DNA of 64,000 nt, taken from contig JAQGDQ010000412.1 of NCBI GenBank assembly GCA_030141605.1, positions 102,501 to 166,500 on the forward strand, in the 5' to 3' direction. Made by a program: the position numbers and the translations under genes. Shown here piece after piece: positions 40,945 to 53,160 of the stretch; position 1 is the stretch's first letter, and every line of letters starts with the position of its first letter. The notes under the pieces were generated by a model. It was not told where the DNA came from, ran no database searches, and saw nothing but the letters and a program-made list of their open reading frames with translations. The stretch is from Tubiluchus corallicola. Taxonomy: Eukaryota; Priapulida; Priapulimorpha; Priapulimorphida; Tubiluchidae.

Positions 40945-43911
40945 CTGAAATAGTGACAAGAAGGAGCTTTATATGTATTTTTGAAAGAAACAGGAGTATT
41001 TACACAATTGCAGACTGATTTTTTTTTGTTTTACAACAGCAGTGGTAAAACGTCACTACGGAAAGCTTTCACTTTTTAAACTGTGATTACTTAGTTAAAT
41101 TTCAAATATGGTCCACTATAAAATTAAGTAGTCTTAAACATTTTTTTCATATATGTTTCATGCACCAAAGAAACAATTAGCAGGCAAAAGTCTAGGAACC
41201 GGAGCCCTTTCCATTCTAGTAATTACGTTCATTTGTAATTACCGTGTTTCAATGACTTCATGGTTTAGTTGGATTAATGTTATGCTGCTTGCCATGACCT
41301 TAAATGCAAGTCCAAACAGAAGTGGTGTTGATGTCCCCGTAGCATTGTCTAGTTATTTGGTGGATTACTTTGTGTTTACCTGTCTTGAGCACGGAGTTCC
41401 TTTATTTTAGAATTCTACCTACCCATGTCTACAATAGACACAGCAGACATATGATGATGATTCTGCCTACCCATGTTTACAATAGATGCAACGGACATAT
41501 GATGAAAATTCTGCCTATCCTTGTCTACAGTAGACGCAACTGACATATGATGATGATTCTGCCTACCCATGTCTACAATAGATGCAACTGACATATGATG
41601 AAAATTATGCCTATCCTTGTCTACAATAGATGCAACGGACATATGATGAAAATTCTGCCTATCCTTGTCTACAATCGACAGAGCAGACATATGATGATGA
41701 TTCTGCCTACCCATGTCTACAATAGATGCAACGGGCATATGATGAAAATTCTGCCTATCCTTGTCTACAATAGATGCAACTGACATATGATGATGATTCT
41801 GTCTACCCACGTCTACAATAGATGCAACTGGCATATGATGATGATTCTACCTACCCATGTTTACAATAGATGCAACGGACATATGATGAAAATTCTGCCT
41901 ATCCTTGTCTACAATAGACGCAACTGACATATGATGATGATTCTGTCTACCCACGTCTACAATAGATGCAACTGACATATGATGATGATTCTGTCTACCC
42001 ACGTCTACAATAGATGCAACTGGCATATGATGATGATTCTGCCTACCCATGTCTACAATAGATGCAACTGGCATATGATGATGATTCTACCTACCCATGT
42101 TTACAATAGATGCAACGGACATATGATGAAAATTCTGCCTATCCTTGTCTACAATAGACGCAACTGACATATGATGATGATTCTGTCTACCCACGTCTAC
42201 AATAGATGCAACTGACATATGATGATGATTCTGCCTACCCATGTCTACAATAGATGCAACGGGCATATGATGATGATTCTCCCTACCCACGTCTACAATA
42301 GATGCAACGGGCATATGATGATGATTCTGCCTACCCACGTCTACAATAGATGCAACGGGCATATGATGATGATTCTGCCTACCCATGTCTACAATAGATG
42401 CAACGGGCATATGATGATGATTCTGCCTACCCACGTCTACAATAGATGCAACGGGCATATGATAATGATTCTGCCTACCCATGTCTACACTAGATGCAAC
42501 GGGCATATGATGATGATTCTGCCTACCCATGTCTACAATAGATGCAACGGGCATATGATGATGATTCTCCCTACACACGTCTACAATAGATGCAACGGGC
42601 ATATGATGATGATTCTCCCTACCCACGTCTAAAATAGACGCAACTGACATATGATGATGATTCTGCCTACCCATGTCTACAATAGATGCAACGGGCATAT
42701 CATGATGATTCTGCCTACCCACGTCTACAATAGATGCAACGGGCATATGATGATGATTCTGCCTACCCACGTCTACAATAGATGCAACGGGCATATGATG
42801 ATGATTCTGCCTACCCACGTCTTCAATAGATGCAACGGGCATATGATAATGATTCTGCCTACCCATGTTTACAATAGATGCAACGGACATATGATGAAAA
42901 TTCTGCCTATCCTTGTCTACAATAGACGCAACTGACATATGATGATGATTCTGTCTACCCACGTCTACAATAGATGCAACTGACATATGATGATGATTCT
43001 GCCTACCCATGTCTACAATAGATGCAACGGGCATATGATGATGATTCTCCCTACCCACGTCTACAATAGATGCAACGGGCATATGATGATGATTCTGCCT
43101 ACCCACGTCTACAATAGATGCAACTGACATATGATGATGATTCTGCCTACCCATGTCTACAATAGATGCAACGGGCATATGATGATGATTCTGCCTACCC
43201 ACGTCTACAATAGATGCAACGGGCATATGATAATGATTCTGCCTACCCATGTCTACACTAGATGCAACGGGCATATGATGATGATTCTGCCTACCCATGT
43301 CTACAATAGATGCAACGGGCATATCATGATGATTCTGCCTACCCACGTCTACAATAGATGCAACGGGCATATGATGATGATTCTGCCTACCCACGTCTAC
43401 ACTAGATGCAACGGGCATATGATGATGATTCTGCCTACCCATGTCTACAATAGATGCAACGGGCATATCATGATGATTCTGCCTACCCACGTCTACAATA
43501 GATGCAACGGGCATATGATGATGATTCTGCCTACCCACGTCTACAATAGATGCAACGGGCATATGATGATGATTCTGCCTACCCACGTCTTCAATAGATG
43601 CAACGGGCATATGATAATGATTCTGCCTACCCACGTCTACAATAGAAGCAACGGGCATATGATGATGATGATGATGACGAAGCACCAAAGCATCATACGC
43701 AAGCAACATCATGTTCAGCTTAATGTCTGCTGGAGTGTGGAAAAGCCGATTAAGCCCAGAAACCCAACAGAATGTAATAGCGGTTTATGGTAAACTTGCT
43801 TTTAATTTTTTCCACTTGCATTTAAAAGTACTCACCTCTTTTTTGTCCAAAGACTAGTATTGCGGATATATTTATGCAAATTAGAAACCAATAAACAGGC
43901 AACTTAAGCAT
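38090..43911 (-). CDS. Somatomedin-B-containing secretin/Methuselah-like 7TM receptor
   Basis: Two coding exons on the minus strand: 43911-43836 (25 codons plus 1 base, donor gtgagt) and 40944-38090 (acceptor ctatttcag). Together they give 2931 nt, an exact 976-residue frame ending TGA. Exon 1 is a signal peptide (MLKLPVYWFLICINISAILV). A somatomedin-B domain follows (CPEYTCRDRC...CGCDDQC...GDCCHDY..LC). Then comes a long Cys-rich, N-glycosylation-rich ectodomain with a Pro-rich stretch, and seven hydrophobic segments in the last third, including HYFWLASFFWMNTMAFNILR (TM3) and KLSFLLGFVWLFGF (TM6), the pattern of family-B/Methuselah-like receptors. No GPS cleavage motif is visible. The ligand is unknown; signalling through G proteins is inferred from the family. 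Confidence 0.9.
41411..43676. repeat. 48-bp minisatellite in receptor intron 1 (about 47 copies)
   Basis: Unit like ATGATGATTCTGCCTACCCA followed by cgtctacaatagatgcaacgggcat. Two unit families are mixed: the main one, and an AAAATTCTGCCTATCCTTG variant. They recur in blocks (for example around 42090-42220 and 42860-42990), so a higher-order repeat is developing. Because 48 is a multiple of three, long frames stay open on both strands. Confidence 0.97.
43836..43911 (-). CDS. Receptor exon 1 (signal peptide)
   Basis: ATG at 43911-43909 starts a Lys-containing n-region followed by a hydrophobic core and GQKR. It ends AGA G/gtgagt in phase 1. The phase and signal-peptide content match the open 5' edge of exon 2 at 40944, and the joined codon is GAC. 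It was found by inspection because it is only 76 bp. Confidence 0.75.
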
Positions 43912-44762
43912 TTTCACTTGTTAGACTGTGAAGCTGAGCTTACATTGTTGCTGCAGGTATAAGGCTAATAACCTGAAATTAAGCAGATCAAGGTTTCAAT
44001 ATCGAGCAAGCAAAAATAATATTAGCACGTAAATCAGATTTGACCTATCTGCAAAAATTAGTTCGCATCACCGTCATATTATCGTCATCGTCATCATTAT
44101 CGTTATCATCATGATCATGACCATCATCACCATCGTCGTCGTGGTCATCATCATCATTGTCGTCGTCACTGTCGTGGTCGTCATCATATTCATCATCAAC
44201 TTCGTCGTCATCATCATCGTCGTCGCCGTCATCATCATCATCGTCGACATCGTCATCAACGTCATCATTGTGAACCTCATTATCACCGTTATCATTGTTG
44301 TTATCATAAACGCTAGAGCATCACACTAAAATTTACTCCCTTAGATACTGCAGTTACATGATTACATTTGGCTCCATGCAGACTCCATAAAATTGGCTCC
44401 ACGTGTTTTTCGTGGTACCATCTTCCACTGCACTCTTGCACGTTGTCTCTGATTGCCCGGATTTAGTTTATGACGTCTGCCACAGCTTTGCCACTATAAT
44501 CCTATGAATCATAACCTTCTTCAAGTGTGTTATATCCAAATATCACAATTCTGTCTACAAGAAAATGCAGTCCTAACAGATTCAGTCAGTTGGCTTCCTA
44601 GCCCAAACAAGGTGTTGTGGCGGTTTCTGTGTACTTAACCTTATTTAATAAGCAGCTGTATTGAGATTAAAGCAAATATTTAATCATTGTGATCAAACAA
44701 TCAGGGTTAGCAACGGTTGCATAATCACCTGGCACACTACTGAACAACAAAGCAGCGATTCC
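43912..44762. other. Upstream region of the receptor gene, with ATC/GTC simple repeat
   Basis: An interrupted (ATC/GTC)n tract lies at about 44065-44310; no gene was recognised in the rest. The receptor promoter should lie here, reading leftward, but I see no convincing core element. Confidence 0.6.
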
Positions 44763-45226
44763 TTAACCTTTTCATACCCGCTGTATCCTGTGGGATACGA
44801 GAATATTTTCTGCCTTTAAAATTAATAAAATTTTAAAACTGACAGTCATTTGATCTGTTAATAGTTATTTTGATTTAAGCCAATAACAAGAGACTAAAAT
44901 GGTAATAAAATGGCAAACTAGAAAATCTACATAGCATAAAAAACTGCGCAAGGTACAATACTTTAGAGATGACTTTGTACAGATCAGGATAGCATGCATA
45001 CTAAATGTCTTAAATACTTTAAAAAATTATCAGCAGTTGCAAAATGAAGCACATTTTTTGCTTCCATTGAATCTCAATGTATCCCGTGGGATACAGGCTA
45101 TATTTAGCACGCGAGCACAGGTCGAAAAAAATTATTATGTGTAAACAAGATGGACATACTGAACAAAAGTACCAAATCAAAAAAATTTTTCTTATTAAAA
45201 AAATAATTTGGGACTGAAAGGGTTAA
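44763..45226. mobile_element. piggyBac-like MITE with TTAA target duplication
   Basis: 464 bp bounded by TTAA at both ends. The left end after TTAA reads CCTTTTCATACCC; the reverse complement of the right end reads CCCTTTCAGTCCC, a matching imperfect inverted terminus. Two subterminal copies of the palindromic GTATCCYGTGGGATAC occur at 44783-44798 and 45079-45094. No transposase is encoded, so it would be mobilised in trans. Confidence 0.75.
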
Positions 45227-45315
45227 ATGTCAAGCGATTTGAGAAGTTAGTTTTATTTCAATGTTCGAGAAAAATGTTAGAAAGATTAAGTAATAAAAAC
45301 AGTTCAGTGTATGGC

Positions 45316-45532
45316 AGCAAAACGATAAGGAAATTTATCTCTTTACACCAACGTTTTCACCCCAAAAAGATAAAGCGCTGATAAAAATTTGTTATCAGGA
45401 AAAAAATCGTACTTAATCCTGTTGTTAGGTCACCATGTCTGCAAATTTCATAAGGTCTATGCGCTTTGACCTCTGACTGAAAGTGCGCTGGCCTGAATAA
45501 ATTTGCACACCTAGTGCTCTAACAACAGGATT
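45316..45532. repeat. Snap-back repeat unit, copy 1
   Basis: 45415-45428 AATCCTGTTGTTAG and 45519-45532 CTAACAACAGGATT are perfect inverted repeats. The inside continues to pair (TGCAAATTT...ATGCGCTTT with AAAGTGCGC...AAATTTGCA), a hairpin of about 118 bp. The upstream 100 bp is repeated at 45740-45830. Confidence 0.8.
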
Positions 45533-45544
45533 GGCCATAGATAT

Positions 45545-46995
45545 GTTGATGTGGAGGCCCAATGCAACAACACTACATACATCTATTCAAAGCAAAGAAC
45601 ACATACATAGCTATACACCCACATATCGTATTTAATTTATACAAAAACTCTTAGTTATATGCGGTTAATTTTTTAAATTTATCCTAAAGTACATCCTAAA
45701 ACTAAAACATACTACACACATTGGCGTATGCAGCACTCAGGGTATGACAGAAAAACAATAAAGAAATTTACCTGACGTAACTTCACCACAAATGATAATA
45801 ATTTGTTATCAAGAAAAATAATCGTACTTAATCCTATTGTCAGGTCTGTATGACTGCAAATCTCATAAGGTCTTTGACGTTTGACTGAAAGTGGGCTGGC
45901 CTTAATAAACTTGCAGTCATAGTGCTCTAGCAACAGGGTTGGTCATAGATATGTCAAAATATTTATTATTCTTATTAATTTTTTATTCAATGTGACAAGA
46001 CGAATCCTTTGGGGTTGACGTGCAATAAGTGCCTGGTGTAATGATATAGTAGAGGAACAATTTTAATGTTCCATGACACTTTCAGTACAATAAACATTTT
46101 AAAGCTGTTTCAAAGCCGAGGCCACTGAAAAAGTTTAGCTTTCCTTCTCAGAATGTCAGCAATTTTAGCAAGGGGCAAAGAATGGTCAATGTAAGGGATG
46201 CCAAATTTCAAAAATGCACAAATCCTAATAAAATGCATATGAAATGACTCGACTTGTCACATTTAATAAAAATATAAAGGTTGACCTATCTGTGACCTTT
46301 TATTAAGTTGCTATGGCTGCAAATTTCACAAGGTCAATGCACTTTGACCTCTGACTGAAAGTGCAATGGCCTTAATAAATTTGCATATCCAAGTGAAAAA
46401 TAAATTTCTATTCTATTCTATTCTGTTCTGTTCTGTTCTGTTCTGTTCTGTTCTGTTCTGTTCTGTTCTGTTCTGTTCTGTTCTGTTCTGTTCTGTTCTG
46501 TTCTATTCTATTCTATTCTATTCTATTCTATTCTATTCTATTCTATTCTATTCTATTCTATTCTATTCTATTCTAATTTATTCTGTTCCGTTCCGTTCCA
46601 TTCCATTCGATTGCATTATTCTATAGGGCAGAAATACTTATTAAGGCCAATGCGCTTTGCGTCAAAGGTCAAACCGCATTGACCTTATGAAATTTGCAGT
46701 CATCCTGACCTGACTATAGGATTAAGTACGATTATCAATGCTTTATCATTTGTGGTGAAGTCCGTGATGTAAACAGGTAAGTTTCTTTTTCTTTTTCTGC
46801 CATACACTGAGGCTGCAAACGAAAATGTGTCTAGCACTATGACGTATTCATGATAAATTCACAAAATTAACCACATATAACCAAGAGTTTTTGTATAAAT
46901 TAAATACGATATGTATATATGTGTGTAGCTATGTATGTATCCTTTACTTTGAAAATATGTATGTCGTATTGTTGCATTGGGCCTACACAATATTG
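45545..46995. mobile_element. Large palindromic foldback element
   Basis: Left arm 45545-45960 is repeated in inverse orientation at about 46636-46995. Examples: GAGGCCCAATGCAACAA at 45553 against the inverse near 46970, and TTTATACAAAAACTCTTAG against CCAAGAGTTTTTGTATAAA. The loop holds another hairpin unit and a pentanucleotide satellite. No protein is encoded. Foldback or MITE-type DNA elements have this shape. Confidence 0.75.
46408..46620. repeat. (TTCTA/TTCTG)n pentanucleotide satellite
   Basis: A homogeneous TTCTG core flanked by TTCTA blocks and TTCCG/TTCCA edge variants, inside the loop of the foldback element. Confidence 0.97.
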
Positions 46996-46999
46996 TTTC

Positions 47000-48035
47000 A
47001 TGTTCTGTCCTCGGTTTAAATAACTGTATTTAACTTACACTATTGTTGTTGTTACTAATGTAACACAGCCCCCAACAACTGGAATAAAATAAGTGCCCAA
47101 GTAAAAATTACGCAAAACTATTTATAGTTTCAAAAAGTACTTGAAAAGGACCATTTTTGATACATATAATACAATTTCAATGCTTCCATGTCTCATGCAG
47201 TCGGCAATATATGGCCTCCAATCAATTATAATGCTATTTTAACATAGCTCCTTTTAAATTAAACATACACTGTTTTCGTTTCTTCTCCTCTTTTCCTTCT
47301 CCCTATCCCTAATCTTACTGTTTTTTTACATTCCATCATTTCTTCTGACCCTAACCATTCTTTCATTCACTCATCCTGCCCTCCCTTCCTTCTTCCTATC
47401 CCTAATCTTACTATTTTTCCATTCCATCATGTCTACTAACCCTAACCATTCTTTCATTCACTCATTTCTGCCACCCTAACAAGCCAAGCTTTCAAGGTGT
47501 CATACAGCAACTCTTTTATTTGATTAATTTGACTTCATCAACGGTTTTTTACCTATACTGTTTCTTTTATCAATAATATTGTATGTCGATGTATTGTATA
47601 TGTATTGCTGGAGTGAAATAAATTGATTGATTGATTGATTGATTGATGTAGTATAGGTTTTATTATGTTGCGTATATGTGTATTTATATTTTTACAAACA
47701 ATATATGTATTGTGTTTATAGTGTTTACTCAATAAATATTAAATATCATTTACTTTTTGCTGGTTCATAAAACTAGTTACCTGACGAGCAGGTCTAGTGA
47801 ATCATTTCCCTTACACATAATTTAATAATGTGTATTTTATAGTAATTATCGACACTGCTTAGTATTTAACAATTCCTAGAACATGGCCGTTTGCCCTGAG
47901 CAAGCTGGCGTGTTACATACTGGCCTAAGAACAAAATACTTGACAATCTACAATAAGTTTGCCAGACAATTAGTCATTTAAAGGGGAAGAAAAGGGAACT
48001 TTGAAAGGGAGGTATATTCCCTATCACTAAAATTC
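47000..48035. other. Intergenic, with 93-bp tandem pair and TTGA tail
   Basis: Two copies of a pyrimidine-rich 93-bp unit begin at about 47295 and 47388 (CCTATCCCTAATCTTACT). A (TTGA)n run at 47622-47646 looks like the 3' tail of a non-LTR element. No gene. Confidence 0.6.
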
Positions 48036-48392
48036 CCAATCATTGAAGCACACAAAGAACATTTTACTCTGCTTTTTATATTTAAATACATTAACAACAT
48101 CAGTAAACCATTCCAGAATAACAGATTTACCTTTTTCCCAAATCCCATCATTAATTCCAGAACAAGCAATCTAAAACAAATTAGGACAAATACCCACTAT
48201 GGAACGAACTCTGTAATCAAACAAGCAATTCTACTTTGTAATTCTCTACCATTACAGGTTAAACAAATCAAGTCCCTATCAGCATTTAAAACAAAATTAA
48301 AATCACTAATCTTAACCAGATATGAAATACCATCACACCAGTACGACAACATACACACTAATTCAGAAATTATATATCCACGGCCATATTAA
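48036..48392 (+). pseudogene. Non-LTR (CR1/Jockey-like) reverse transcriptase C-terminus
   Basis: A 118-codon open stretch to TAA contains LLFIFKYINNISKPF, then THYGTNSVIKQAILLCNSLP and VKQIKSLSAFKTKLKS. This is the typical end of LINE reverse transcriptases (YGxxSF...WNSLP...S..SFK.KLK). The 3' tail AAATAAAGATTATATATA ends in a TA run near 48611, as expected for a 5'-truncated copy. Confidence 0.8.
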
Positions 48393-48613
48393 TTAAATCA
48401 TATTTTTTTCATTTTTTGTGCATAGTTGTAAATATGTTTGATTTTATTCGTCGTTACTTTCCATTACTGCACAGTAGTTTAGATTGCATTGACGCACTTG
48501 CCTTTAGAAATTCAAGTTTTCATTAACTAACACTGATTAATCTCTGTTTTTATTCAGTGATTATCAATGTATTTTAATGGCAAATAAAGATTATATATAT
48601 ATATATATATAAA

Positions 48614-49039
48614 TATAGATTTGGGCGTCCATGAAAAATAAACGTGAAAAACTAGAAGAACTTTGCTAGGCAATCAGCCATTTAAAAGTCAGAAAAGAGA
48701 ATTTTAAAGCAAGTCTCAAATAATATCAAAGTTGTACTACGAAGTCTACAAAGTTATGCCACTTGGCATTACGCTTACCTGTTTATAGAAGACTTATGCA
48801 ACTGAATAAAATTCCTAATTAATTAAAATATTAGCGCCCCCTGGTAAAATATCACTGTTTCACCATGACAACACAATGCATCACTACCAAAGTCTACATA
48901 CTTCTGCACATACCATTGACTACGAAATACCATAGGAGTAATTCTTAATACTGTGAAACGATTATGAATTCTCACACTGGACTCTTCAACAGGCATCTTA
49001 ACTCTTTATGTTGGTTGAGTTCAACGGCTGGGTTCGCTC
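48614..49039. other. Intergenic, dispersed-repeat fragments
   Basis: Contains a GTCAGAAAAGAGAATTTTAAA head and a CCTGGTAAAATATCAC motif that recur at about 50090-50250. No gene. Confidence 0.45.
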
Positions 49040-49074
49040 ACCTTGCAGTCACGAATCTGTTCAATTCTTTTTGT

Positions 49075-49345
49075 CTCTCTAGCTTACTCACTTGCTCACT
49101 CTCTCACTCACTCACACACACACTCACTCGCTCGCTCACTCACTCACTCACTCACTCACTCACTCACTCACTCACTCACTCACTCACTCACTCACTCACT
49201 CACTCACTCACTCACTCGCACATTCTTTCTCTCTCTCTCTCTCGCTCTTTCTCTCTCTCTCTCTCTCTCTCCCTCTTTCTCTCTCTCTCTCTCTCTCTCT
49301 CTGTCTTCCCTTTCTCTCTCTCTGTATCTTTCTCTCTCTTTATCT

Positions 49346-49386
<41 letters not shown>

Positions 49387-49439
49387 ACTCTCCATCTCTC
49401 TCTCTCTCTTTCTCTCTCTTTATCTTTCTCTCTCTGTCT

Positions 49440-49517
<78 letters not shown>
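49075..49517. repeat. (TCAC)n and (TC)n tracts
   Basis: CACT tetranucleotide array to about 49216, then a long TC-rich tract. The long open frames (Ser-Leu or Arg-Glu rich) are products of low complexity, not genes. Confidence 0.97.
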
Positions 49518-49521
<4 letters not shown>

Positions 49522-51594
49522 TCCGCATTAATATTAAAGCTTAAGCGGCATATAACAGACATGCACAATGCGTTATGCGTTGTTTATACGGTTTGTACAA
49601 TATACAAACTTTATATTGCTTTCAATTAACCCGTTCATTAGACCTGTGTTATTGTGTTACCTTGTCTGTCTATATTTCTTTTTAAATTGTTTATACGAGG
49701 CTGAATAAGACTAAAAAACGGAAATGCTAAAAAAGACGGCAAATCTGGTAAACGCTGCTTAAATATTGTTAGCAGGTTGCTTACTTTCATTAGACACAAA
49801 TCAATACTATGTTCTCTTTCTCTTACAAGAGAGAATTTTTACAAGAGAGAATTTTACAAGAGAGAATTTTTGAAACTATTTGAAAATCTGAAATTATTAC
49901 ACTAGCTTCTATACCGTGACGGCAACTTTAAAGGAAAAGAAAATGGGGTACCTGAAGTAGGTTTCAGAAAAATCGCCTTAAAAAATTATATTACTTTGCA
50001 GCAATTTTTTTGTTTGCTTTCATTTTAAATCTCCCGCAATAGTGTTCCGACGGCGCCATTACATGACGTCATGCACCAAACGTAAATCAGGGGAAGAAAA
50101 GGCAATGTTAAATTATGTCCCAAAAAACTTTCTGTGCAAATCTATATTACTTAGCATTTCACTTACCTGCTGGAAAGACTTATGTAACTAGACTAATAAT
50201 TTAAAATGTTTGCCCCAATTGGTAAAATGTCGCTGACTCACCCTCCAGAGTGCGCCACTCACGAACCAAAAACGTATTTTTAATCTTATTGACAAGATAC
50301 AGTAATTTAAAATTTTACTTAATTAGCAACATGCATGCTACGAATGCTCTGATTATTTTTTCAAACTTTACTTAATATTATCAAAACTTGTTTTAAACGA
50401 CCTACCATTAAAATGGCTGCGCCTAACGGTCATTGCGGGGGTTTAAATTTGCACGTTTTATACAGCGTGACTGCCGACGCAAGCCCTAGGCATACGAAAA
50501 GATAGTACCGTAAGTGGTATAAAATTTCGAGACGAATTTTTTAAGCTTAATGGAAGTGGAGGGTTTTCTTAGGTTTAAGTCGATCTGCACTTATCTCAAA
50601 CAGCAAAACATTTACTGTTTAATTAAGTAATTAATAACGGAAACAGTTTTCTCACTTTTTCTTGTCTATTGTTTTCTCTTCTCGCCTCTTTCTCTTCTCT
50701 TTATAGTTTTTTTCACAGCAGGTTTATACTATCTCTCCCTCTTTTCTTTTCACCTTCCCCCTTCACTCACTCTGCCAACTCTTCTTTCCCTCTTTCTTTT
50801 TTCGACTTTTACACTGTCTGTGTCACGTTTTCTCCACATGTTTTATCCTCTCCCTCTTTCATTCATTCATTTATTCACTTTCACCGTCTCTGTTTTATCT
50901 TATCCCTCCAACCTACTGCTTTGCTACTTCACCCCCGTCGTCTTTGCCCTTCCCCTTTTCGGCACTCTGAAAAGTAAACGAATGTCGAAGGACACCGCGC
51001 AACCTCGACTCAACAACAGTCAACGCATATCTCCATATAAATGCTCATTTCACTTCCATGTAAAAGCAGCCCGATAAAATATTAACAAAGTGTTTATGTA
51101 CGTACACTCATCGTAACGCGTACTGCTTATAGGTGCGAGAATAAAACGTTTTCACAAGTTAAAGATTAAACAGAACGAGAAAGCACATCTTCATGCATAA
51201 CGCTATCACTAACCAATGCCCGTCTAATAGATCTACAATTACAATATCCTAGCATCATTGAACCTTATTTCCTGTTTCACTGTGTATCTGCCGTGCATGA
51301 TTATTCACGCTTGCCTTACCCTGCATGCTACAACCGCAAAAATGATTTCTAAAACCTGGAAAATAAATATATCCAGTCTTGCAAATCCTGGAAACGAAAC
51401 TGTGCTTTGTTCTCGTCATTATTTTCCCAAGTTTTAAACAGTAAGAGCAAGTCACAAGTAACAGCCAGAGCCAGCAAACAAGTTTGGTTGTTGATAGTTT
51501 AGTGATTATTTCTGGTAATGGTATGACCTTCGAACAACTATTATGATTAAAACCGAATCACAATCTTTCTGCTTTACATTTTTCAGTCTCGATA
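49518..51594. other. Intergenic; no recognised gene
   Basis: Includes a triplicated ACAAGAGAGAATTTT motif (49826-49872), dispersed-repeat fragments (49930-50260) and a pyrimidine-rich stretch (50640-50970). No splice-bounded coding segment could be supported. Confidence 0.5.
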
Positions 51595-51609
51595 TTGCGA
51601 AGACATTAC

Positions 51610-51750
51610 GATTTGACATGGCGCCTGATATTATTGCTCACAAATATATTTTGTCGATTTATTAATTAACGGCAGAACATGTCAATTGAATTTTAAATTT
51701 CCACGTTCGTGATAGAAAATTATTTATACAGCTAGTTCGTCTAAGAATGA
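51610..51750 (+). repeat. 140-bp repeat beside ATC microsatellite, copy 1
   Basis: From ATGGCGCCTGATATTATTGC to about 140 bp further it matches 56247-56378 with few changes. Both copies run directly into long ATC/GTC microsatellites. Confidence 0.85.
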
Positions 51751-52156
<406 letters not shown>

Positions 52157-53004
52157 TGTACACGCATCAATACATAAAAAAAAACCGCAATGCCCAAGAC
52201 GTTTGGCCAATAAAAGCAAATTCGTTAACCCGATTTGAAGTTCAGAACTACTCGTTAAGTCGCATTTCACGGGACGAGAGTTACTGTGACGACGGAACTG
52301 CATATAACCGTTTATTATGCATGGAGGACTGTTATTGCGAAGAAGTCATTGACATATGCAACTGCATTGACTCGTCAAGATGCATTAGATCGAGAAAGTC
52401 AATTGATCACGAAAACTGTAGAATGGATTACAACTGCTTTGCAGAAAACAGACTTGACATATTAGAAAAATGTGACCGGGGCTGCCCACCAAGTTGCCAC
52501 CAGATCATTTTCAGCATAACAAGCACCACTGTAGAAGATGGTTTGACCTTTGCCCCACAAAAACTGTGGAAAGCAACACTGGCAGGATACATCGCAGAGG
52601 AGGTCGTTTCCAAAAGCAGATCAGGATCAGAAGTAATTTCGGCACTTGAACAGCTGATAGATTGCAACGGAAATGGAACACCAACAATTGACGATCTGGT
52701 GGGTGGATTGCCACTGGATGATTCCATATTAAATCACACAGCATACAAAGATTTTCTGCACCTTTTAGATACATCAGCCTGGACAGATATAGAAGTTTTC
52801 CTAAAGGACATTTCTTATAATGAAGTCACAGAAGTTTATGCTTATGAGTTTATAGACCTCGCTGCTGACGTTGGAGGACTTATGGGTCTCTACCTTGGTT
52901 TGTCTATAATATCAATTGCTGAAGTGCTGGATATGCTTGGAGGTTTATGTGCAACTGTTTGCAGTAAATTTTCAAAGAAAAATGAAGTTGTTCCAATGAA
53001 GTAA
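52157..53004 (+). pseudogene. 5'-truncated DEG/ENaC channel copy
   Basis: Aligns with the complete gene from about 61067 to its stop. Missing are the start, TM1 and the first half of the ectodomain. A one-base shift in the first 50 bp puts the left edge out of frame, and 45 bp (15 codons, WWATIYDV...) are deleted after LIDCN. The remaining roughly 265 codons are open, with few amino-acid changes, and include the Cys-rich region and TM2 (GGLMGLYLGLS). The first homologous base follows the microsatellite directly, so no promoter or start remains. A fragment, possibly young. Confidence 0.85.
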
Positions 53005-53160
53005 TATTTAATAACCAAAAAGAGTGTTCTGCTACTGCACCACATCAAGTGCAGCTTTTTTTCTTTTATTCAATAGAGCTACAGATTGCAAGAGTAACAG
53101 CATGACAAAAATATATCTCCATGTAAATGTTTATATAGATAAGCAGTACATGATACTACA

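Noticed and set aside
41411-43676. CRISPR-like array
   Set aside because: Units are contiguous and similar throughout, with no unique spacers; the genome is animal.
41415-43712. Long open frames across the 48-bp repeat (541 and 139 codons on -, 220 and 137 on +) as a repeat-protein gene
   Set aside because: Open on both strands because the unit is a multiple of three. The region lies within an intron with matched flanking exons, and unit variation shows no synonymous bias.
47300-47480. Telomere-like CCCTAACC motifs
   Set aside because: Only isolated occurrences inside a 93-bp duplicated pyrimidine-rich unit, not a telomeric array.
49092-49568. Ser-Leu-rich and Arg-Glu-rich proteins
   Set aside because: Low-complexity translations of (TC)n and (TCAC)n.
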